Notes under the pieces: model-generated
Seen by the model: the letters and a program-made list of their open reading frames with translations, nothing else
Told to the model about the DNA's origin: nothing
Databases searched by the model: none
Source: Polyangia bacterium
GTDB lineage: Bacteria; Myxococcota_A; Polyangia; Nannocystales; Nannocystaceae
Assembly: GCA_030430565.1 (NCBI GenBank)
Contig: JAUIKS010000023.1
Span: 1 to 64,000, forward strand
Direction: 5' to 3'
DNA: 64,000 nt
Program-made: the position numbers and the translations under genes
In this document: piece after piece, positions 58,846 to 64,000 of the stretch
Position numbering within the stretch: the first letter of the stretch is position 1
Layout of the letters: each line of letters opens with the position of its first letter

Positions 58846-59922
58846 ATGGGCTGCGTGACGAGCGATGGTGGCAGCAAAGCGCCGAGACGTCGCGCGTCCT
58901 CGAGGTCCCGTGGCGGGTCCGGCGAGCGCTGGCCGCCGCCTCGAGTCCTCGGCCGCTACCGCAGCGCGCCCCAGCCCGGCGGCCCTGGGCTGCTCGTCGT
59001 CGGCGGCCTCCACGGCAACGAGCCGGCGGGCGTCCACGCGATCCGTCGCGTGCTCGCGCGGCTCGAGGATCGACGCCTGGCGCTGCGCGGCGAGCTCCTC
59101 GCGATCAGCGGGAACCGGCGCGCGCTCGCGGCGGGTCGCCGCTACATCGACCGCGACCTCAACCGCGCCTGGACCCCCGCGCAGCTCTCCGCGCTGCGTC
59201 GTCGCGGGCCCGCGCCGAACATCGCCGAGGAGGCTGAGCAGCTCGAGATCCTAGGGCTCGTCGACGACCTCGAGCAGCGCTGCGGTCGCCCGCTCACGAT
59301 CCTCGACCTGCACACGACCTCGGCGCCGGGCGCCCCCTTCGTCGGCATGGGCGACTCGTACCGCAACCGTCGCCTCGCCAGCGCGCTGCCGATCCCGAGC
59401 ATCATCGGCCTCGACGAGCTCGTCGCCGGAGCCATGCTCGCCTACCTCCACGACCTCGGTCACGTCGGCGTCTCGATCGAGGGCGGGCAGCACGAGCGCG
59501 ACGACACGGTCGACCGCATCGAGTCCGCGCTGTGGCTCGCGCTCGTCGCCGCCGGCATGCTCGCGCCGGCCGACGTCGAGCGCGGCTGCGACCACCACCG
59601 CCGCGCGCTCGCGCGGGTCTGCGAGGGGCTGCCGCGGATCGTCGACGCGCGCTACCGACACCGGATCAACCCGACCCAGGGCTTCGTGATGGACCCCGGG
59701 TACAGCAGCTTTCAACGCGTCCGACGCGGGCAGCGGCTCGCCCACGACAAGCGCGGGCCGATCAAGGCGCCGTGGACCGGGCGCGTCCTGATGCCGCTGT
59801 ACCAGCGCGAGGGCAACGACGGCTTCTTCATGGCGCGCGAGTACTCGCGCGCGCGGCTGTGGCTGGCGAACCTCCTGCGCCTCCCGCTGCGGCGCCCCCT
59901 GACCGGCCGCGAGCTGCCCTGA
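58846..59922 (+). CDS. Succinylglutamate desuccinylase/aspartoacylase family hydrolase
   Basis: The 358-residue protein has the zinc site GGLHGNEPAG (His56, Glu59) and DLHTTS (His156), the arginine-containing DLNRAW and the catalytic Glu212 in SIEGGQHE. The complete set of ligands predicts an active zinc-dependent N-acyl amino acid hydrolase. The N-terminal 40 residues (Arg/Ser/Gly-rich) are unlike the family, so a later start is possible. The exact amide substrate cannot be told from sequence. It stands alone between the histidine kinase gene and a small lipoprotein gene. Confidence 0.87.
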   Translation: MGCVTSDGGSKAPRRRASSRSRGGSGERWPPPRVLGRYRSAPQPGGPGLLVVGGLHGNEPAGVHAIRRVLARLEDRRLALRGELLAISGNRRALAAGRRYIDRDLNRAWTPAQLSALRRRGPAPNIAEEAEQLEILGLVDDLEQRCGRPLTILDLHTTSAPGAPFVGMGDSYRNRRLASALPIPSIIGLDELVAGAMLAYLHDLGHVGVSIEGGQHERDDTVDRIESALWLALVAAGMLAPADVERGCDHHRRALARVCEGLPRIVDARYRHRINPTQGFVMDPGYSSFQRVRRGQRLAHDKRGPIKAPWTGRVLMPLYQREGNDGFFMAREYSRARLWLANLLRLPLRRPLTGRELP

Positions 59923-60076
59923 CGACCACGTCGTGCCGCGAGCCGCTGAACACGTTCGAGTCAGGGCCTGCGGACGCAGCCCCTCCTCGCCGCGCCGCGC
60001 CGACGCGGGGGCGCGACTCCGCGCGCGCGGGATCGCGGGGCCGCCCGACGACGCCCGTAGTACTCTACGGACCCAC

Positions 60077-60784
60077 GTGGACCGCCCTGCGTCACGAACA
60101 TCACGCGGACTCGCCCTCGTCCTCGCGCCCGTCCTCGGCGCGGCGCTCGCCCTGGCTGGCTGCGCCGGTCACAACCTCTCGCGCACGGTCGGCAAGGGCA
60201 ACGGCGAATTCCACAGCAGCCTCGGCGGGCCGTTCTTCGACAGCCTCGGCCCGGCGATCCCGGTCCCGCACATGAACCTCGGCGGGCGCTACGGCGTCAC
60301 CGACTGGATGGACGTCGACGGCAGCGTCAACGCGACCGCGCTCGCCTACTCGCTGCTCGCCTTCGACGTCGCCGCCAACTTTCAGCTCTACCGCGAGCCA
60401 CAGGCGCTCGCGGTCGCCTCCTCGATCCGCCTCTACAACATCGGCGACCTCAACGACGCGCCCGGCTACCGCGCCTACCCGGAGCTCGGCCTCCACCTCG
60501 GCGGCCCCGTGACCCCCTGGCTGCACCTCTACGGCGGCGTGACCAGCACGTTTCAGTTCTCGCCGCCGGAGACCAAGACGCCCGTGTTCCTCACCCCCTT
60601 CTTCGGGACCGAGTTCTTGATGCCGCCGCGCGGCGCCACCAACCGCCAGCACGGCCTCGCGCTCCACCTCGGCTGGACCAACCCGTGGCAGAGCTCCGAG
60701 TCGGTCATCGCCTACCAGCCCGGCTACGGCGGGCTCGCGCTCTACCTCAACTACCGCGTGCGCTTCGGAGGGCTCGAGCGATGA
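60077..60784 (+). CDS. Outer-membrane-associated lipoprotein, beta-barrel-like
   Basis: The 235-residue precursor has a lipoprotein signal (LALVLAPVLGAALALAGC, about residue 26), followed by GNGEFHSSLGGPFFDSLGPA and a series of short amphipathic strands (MNLGGRYGVTDWMDVDGSVN, LALYLNYRVRFGG at the end). The strand periodicity and the terminal aromatic strand suggest a small barrel or a transthyretin-like sheet. No named family. The start is GTG at 60077 chosen by the signal sequence. The stop overlaps the ATG of the alpha/beta hydrolase, which gives a two-gene operon. Confidence 0.65.
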   Translation: MDRPASRTSRGLALVLAPVLGAALALAGCAGHNLSRTVGKGNGEFHSSLGGPFFDSLGPAIPVPHMNLGGRYGVTDWMDVDGSVNATALAYSLLAFDVAANFQLYREPQALAVASSIRLYNIGDLNDAPGYRAYPELGLHLGGPVTPWLHLYGGVTSTFQFSPPETKTPVFLTPFFGTEFLMPPRGATNRQHGLALHLGWTNPWQSSESVIAYQPGYGGLALYLNYRVRFGGLER

Positions 60785-61722
60785 ACGGCGAGAACAGCGA
60801 GAACAGCGAGAACGGCGAGACCCACGGCGGCCTCGCGCGCCGCCTTAATACCTGTCTCATCGGCCTTCTCGTCACGCTGCCGCTGAGCGCGTGCTTCTCC
60901 GCCGACCCGTTCTTCTTCAACGGGATCGAGGTCGACGGCTACGACTGGGACGCCGAGCCCGCCGACCCCGACCTCGAGGGCGACCTCGGCCCCGCCCACC
61001 CCTCGCTCGTCGGCCCGCAAAACCGCGTCGAGGGCTTCATCGAGCTCGACGACCGCGAGGTCCACTACGTCTACGCGCACCGCGACGACGCCGCCGCGAC
61101 CATCTTCTACAGCCACGGCAACTACGGGCACCTCGGCTGGTACTGGCAGCGCGCGGAGCTGATGTGGGGCTGGGGCTACAACGTGCTGATCTACGACTAC
61201 CCCGGCTACGGCCTCTCGACCGGCGACGCGAGCGAGCAGACGATGTACGAGAACGCCGCGGCCGCGCTCGAGCTGCTGCCGACGCTGCCCGGCGTCGACC
61301 CCGAGCGCGTGTTCTTCGTCGGCTTCTCGCTCGGCGGCGCGCCGGCCAGCGAGATGGCGGTCCGCGCCCAGCGGGGCGAGACCGCGATCACGCCGCGCGG
61401 CCTGCTGACCGAGTCGGCCTTCTGCAGCGGCGAGACGCTCGTGCAAGACGGCACCTGGCTGAACCTGCCCGGCGAATTCCTGGTCGACGGCGCGTTCGAC
61501 AACTGCGAGCGCATGGCGATCCTCGACCCCGGGCTCAAGCGCGTGATCGTGCACGGCTCCGCCGACGGCTTCGTGGTCCCCGTGCACGCCGAGAAGCTCA
61601 AGCGCGCGGCCGGGGACGCGGCGACGCTCGAGGTGTTCGAAGGGGCCGAGCACGGCGACGTGCCGGTCAACGACCCCGCGCGCTACGAGGCGGTGTTCCG
61701 CGAGTTCTTGGCGCTCGAGTGA
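60781..61722 (+). CDS. Alpha/beta hydrolase lipoprotein
   Basis: The 313-residue precursor has a charged start, a lipobox (LLVTLPLSAC, about residue 38) and an alpha/beta hydrolase fold. The oxyanion region is FYSHGNYGHLGW, DYPGYGLS is typical of the BEM46/YqkD group, the nucleophile elbow is GFSLGG with Ser183, the acid lies in HGSADGFV and the His in EGAEHGD. The triad is complete, so it is probably an active esterase or lipase in the periplasm. ATG overlaps the upstream stop (ATGA). The unusual repeat SENSENGE at residues 4-12 is encoded by a short tandem repeat. Confidence 0.85.
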   Translation: MNGENSENSENGETHGGLARRLNTCLIGLLVTLPLSACFSADPFFFNGIEVDGYDWDAEPADPDLEGDLGPAHPSLVGPQNRVEGFIELDDREVHYVYAHRDDAAATIFYSHGNYGHLGWYWQRAELMWGWGYNVLIYDYPGYGLSTGDASEQTMYENAAAALELLPTLPGVDPERVFFVGFSLGGAPASEMAVRAQRGETAITPRGLLTESAFCSGETLVQDGTWLNLPGEFLVDGAFDNCERMAILDPGLKRVIVHGSADGFVVPVHAEKLKRAAGDAATLEVFEGAEHGDVPVNDPARYEAVFREFLALE

Positions 61723-61732
61723 GCGCAGCGCG

Positions 61733-63370
61733 TCATCCCTTCGCCCGCCCGGTCGCGCGGTCGAGCAGCGCGACCGTCTCGGCGTACAGCAGCTTCGCGC
61801 CCGGGACCGTCGGCGCGATCACGGTGCAGCCCAGCTTGCCGAACTCGCTCAGGCAGCCGAGCAGGTGGAAGACGACGCCGGTCTCGTCCGAGCGGAAGTG
61901 GAAGCCGTTGACGACCAGCAGGTCCATGAGATCGAAGGGCAGCACGCCGCGGTACTCGGGCGCCTGCAGCGTGTCGGTCGCGAAGTAGCAGCGCTCGCGC
62001 CCCTGGGCCGTGAAGAACAGCCCCGAGCGCTCGTCGTAGCGCCCGTCGGTGATGAACTTCAGCGTGTTGAAGGGGTGCGTCGTGCCGCCCTGGCGCAGGT
62101 TGATCTCGACGGCGTAGAGGTCGAAGTCCGGGGCCTCCTCGGGCCGCGGGGGCGCGCCCTCCTCGGCGCGCTCGCTCGCCGGCTTGGGGACGGCGAGGAA
62201 GTCGATCGCGGCCCGGCCGATCGCGCCGCGCCGCGCCAGCGCGCGCCCGGCCTTCATCGCCTCGCGCTGGATCGCGAGCCGATAGCGGCGGTCGGCGGGG
62301 AAGCTGGCGCCCATGAAGACCTGGCCGCCGGGGCCGCCCAGCACCTGATCGTGGGTCGAGACGGCCTGGACCTCGCGCAGCGGGTTGATCCGCAGCTGCA
62401 CGCTGGGCGAGCGCTTCTCGAGCCCGCCGGCGTCGTCGGGCGCGTCGATCCACTGCTCGCAGACGCCGCCCATGATCTCAAACTGCGCCTGGTACTCGGG
62501 CCAGGTTAAACCAGCCGCTTCGAAGCGCAGCCGCGGCAGCGCCTCGCGCAGCGCGGCTCGGCGAGCGCCGGCGCTGGAGCCCGCGACGCCCGGGGCCGCG
62601 GCCGCGAGCGCCGGGTCGCGTGCGATCTCGAGGATCGCGTTGCCCTCGCCCGAGAAGCTGTCGTCGAGCTTGACGACCGCGCGCCGCATGCCCGGGCGCT
62701 CGCGCCACAGCTCCTCGAGCGCGTCGACGAGGTCGCCGGTGTCGCGCAGGCCCTCGCGCCCCGGCGCCGGCTGCAGGCCGGCCTCCTTGAAGATCCGCCG
62801 CGAGCCGGTCTTGCTGCCGAGCGCCATGAGCTCGGGGTCGCAGGCGTTGATCGGGATCCCGAGCTGGACCGCGAGCGTGCGCTCGAGCGACGAGCAATTG
62901 AACACGACCATGTGGGCCATGTCGCCGGTCTGGATCGCCTCGCGGACGCGCTGCACCAGGCGCGGGCGCTCGAGGATCTTGGCGGTGAGCGGGCGCGCCG
63001 AGGCGTCGTCGCAGTCGAGCAGCTTGAGCCGCCGGCGCGCGTGCTCAGAGGGCACGCCGCGCATCTGGTGGAGGTAGTAGTCGATGATCAGCGGGTTGAG
63101 CCGCTTCGAGGTCACGTAGACGACGTTGAGCCGCGGGTGCCGCAGCAGCATCAGGTTAAACAGCGAGCGCTCCTCGTAGTGCGCGACCCCGGGGATCTTC
63201 GCCAGCTCGCGCGGGTCGAAGCTCTGCGACGGGATCACGACCGCGGTGTAGGGCTGCGCGGGATCCCGGCTGAAGCGCACGAAGCTCGCGCGCAGCTGCT
63301 CCTGCAAGCTGTGGAAGCGCTTGATCTCCTCGGCGGACCCCGGCGCCGGCGTGTACGGAGCGGTCGACAT
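61733..63370 (-). CDS. PGM1-like ATP-grasp peptide ligase
   Basis: The 545-residue protein has a pre-ATP-grasp domain (PYTAVVIPSQSFDPRELAKI) and an ATP-grasp core: GSKTGSRRIFKEAGLQPAPG, RAVVKLDDSFSGEGNAILE, GGVCEQWIDAP and YAVEINLRQGGTTHPFNTLK, the last carrying the Mg-binding Glu and Asn. A C-terminal extension begins near residue 450. This pattern belongs to PGM1-type carboxylate-amine ligases (pheganomycin peptide ligase relatives). They couple ATP to amide-bond formation. The nearest plus-strand gene is divergent. No dedicated peptide or biosynthetic partner is next to it, so its product is unknown. ATG at 63370 was chosen over one three codons upstream. Confidence 0.82.
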   Translation of the reverse strand: MSTAPYTPAPGSAEEIKRFHSLQEQLRASFVRFSRDPAQPYTAVVIPSQSFDPRELAKIPGVAHYEERSLFNLMLLRHPRLNVVYVTSKRLNPLIIDYYLHQMRGVPSEHARRRLKLLDCDDASARPLTAKILERPRLVQRVREAIQTGDMAHMVVFNCSSLERTLAVQLGIPINACDPELMALGSKTGSRRIFKEAGLQPAPGREGLRDTGDLVDALEELWRERPGMRRAVVKLDDSFSGEGNAILEIARDPALAAAAPGVAGSSAGARRAALREALPRLRFEAAGLTWPEYQAQFEIMGGVCEQWIDAPDDAGGLEKRSPSVQLRINPLREVQAVSTHDQVLGGPGGQVFMGASFPADRRYRLAIQREAMKAGRALARRGAIGRAAIDFLAVPKPASERAEEGAPPRPEEAPDFDLYAVEINLRQGGTTHPFNTLKFITDGRYDERSGLFFTAQGRERCYFATDTLQAPEYRGVLPFDLMDLLVVNGFHFRSDETGVVFHLLGCLSEFGKLGCTVIAPTVPGAKLLYAETVALLDRATGRAKG

Positions 63371-63538
63371 CGCGGGCATTGTACGGGAATCCGCGCGCCG
63401 GGCTCACGCGCGCGAGCGCGGTGCAGGCGTCCGCGCGCAGGGTCCAGCTCTGCGCGCGGGCGAAGACCTGATTCTTCGGGCAGCAGGGAGCGCGCGACCG
63501 CTTTACGGCGCGTCCAGCTTCCCACACACTGCCCTGCG

Positions 63539-64000
63539 ATGCCCGCGCGAACGCAGCTCCTCCCGCGGCTCATCGCCGGGCTGACGCTCGCGCTGGGCGT
63601 GGGCGAGCTCGGCTGCGCCGCGAAGCGCCCGGGCGACGACGCGGCGGCGAGCGCCGCGGCGCTGGAGCGCGGCAGCCCGGGCAGCCGCTGCGAGGACGAG
63701 GGCAAGGCGAACTTCGCCCCCTTCATCGTCGACTGGGACGCGGGCGAGCGCGCGACCTTTATCGACAAGGCCGCGCGCGCGCTGGTCTTCGCCCGCTACC
63801 GCGACTGTCAGCTCGAGCTGCTGTACGACTGCGCCGACAGCCAAGCGCCCGACGTCTACGGCCGCTACGAGCCGCCGACCCCGTGGAGCGGCGCCGCGGA
63901 CCACCTCGAGATCAAGAACGAGGACGAGCTCTACGCGAAGCTCCCGCTCGGCGCGGGCTCGCTGGCCCGCCGGGTGCAGCGCGGCGAGACGCTGGAGCTG
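63539..64000 (+). CDS. Lipoprotein, 3' end outside window
   Basis: The frame is open from ATG 63539 to the window edge (154 codons) with no stop. It begins MPARTQLLPRLIAGLTLALG and has a lipobox at GVGELGC (Cys26). The mature part has SRCEDEGKANFAPFIVDWDA, RATFIDKAARALVFARYRDC and LLYDCADSQ. The spaced cysteines suggest disulfides. No family is recognised from this fragment. It is divergent from the ATP-grasp ligase gene with about 170 bp between. Confidence 0.7.
   Translation, partial: MPARTQLLPRLIAGLTLALGVGELGCAAKRPGDDAAASAAALERGSPGSRCEDEGKANFAPFIVDWDAGERATFIDKAARALVFARYRDCQLELLYDCADSQAPDVYGRYEPPTPWSGAADHLEIKNEDELYAKLPLGAGSLARRVQRGETLEL

Overview
The window is GC-rich DNA from a Gram-negative bacterium, most likely a myxobacterium (Myxococcota, perhaps the Nannocystis/Enhygromyxa/Haliangium side). 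The reasons are inferential: abundant lipoproteins with Asp/Glu-rich mature ends, a 1757-residue fused Ser/Thr kinase-ATPase-histidine kinase, secreted RCC1 and WD40 repeat proteins, a pair of steroid-reductase-like membrane proteins, GatCAB, and many GTG/TTG starts with ATGA/GTGA overlaps. No rRNA, tRNA, CRISPR array or complete insertion sequence was seen.

Layout. 1-2.7 kb: the 5' part of a helix-turn-helix gene, a gene-poor stretch with a short phased repeat, a doubtful membrane-anchored ORF and a RibD/DHFR-like reductase. 2.9-13 kb: metal transport. A MerC-like protein and a three-gene ABC transporter (ATPase plus two DUF3526-type permeases) lie on the minus strand, back to back with a complete CzcC-CzcB-CzcA efflux operon on the plus strand. 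13-22 kb: a methyltransferase, a TetR operon with two small membrane proteins, and a second TetR gene divergent from a tightly overlapped operon (methyltransferase, ABC ATPase, an ABC permease fused to a degenerate M1-peptidase-like domain, a membrane protein). 22-33 kb: a zinc-homeostasis block holding His-rich lipoproteins, a Zur-like Fur-family regulator, a TonB-dependent receptor, a COG0523 GTPase, two paralogous flavoproteins, a methyltransferase and two divergent lipoproteins. 33-38 kb: a protein with a eukaryote-like N-terminal domain, a repeat-rich gene-free stretch, and the end of an integrated element whose tyrosine recombinase abuts a kinase gene cut off in its catalytic loop. 38-41.5 kb: gatC-gatA-gatB. 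41.5-64 kb: lipoproteins, large signalling proteins, two steroid-reductase-like proteins, a ComEC-like metallo-beta-lactamase-fold lipoprotein, an aspartoacylase-like hydrolase, an alpha/beta hydrolase, a PGM1-like ATP-grasp ligase and a lipoprotein gene running off the end.

The main discovery is a family of 15-bp inverted repeats, consensus TGCAACTNARTTGCA, with the 7-1-7 architecture of Fur-family operators. Five good copies and one degenerate copy lie just upstream of the DUF3526 ABC operon, a flavoprotein gene, the His-rich lipoprotein-zur-TonB operon, the COG0523 GTPase-flavoprotein operon, the divergent lipoprotein pair and the merC-like gene. This defines a candidate Zur regulon spread over about 29 kb. 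It would link a TonB receptor, an unusual ABC system, His/Asp-rich surface lipoproteins, a zinc GTPase and two flavin-dependent enzymes of unknown substrate. The zinc assignment rests on gene context and motif symmetry and has not been tested.
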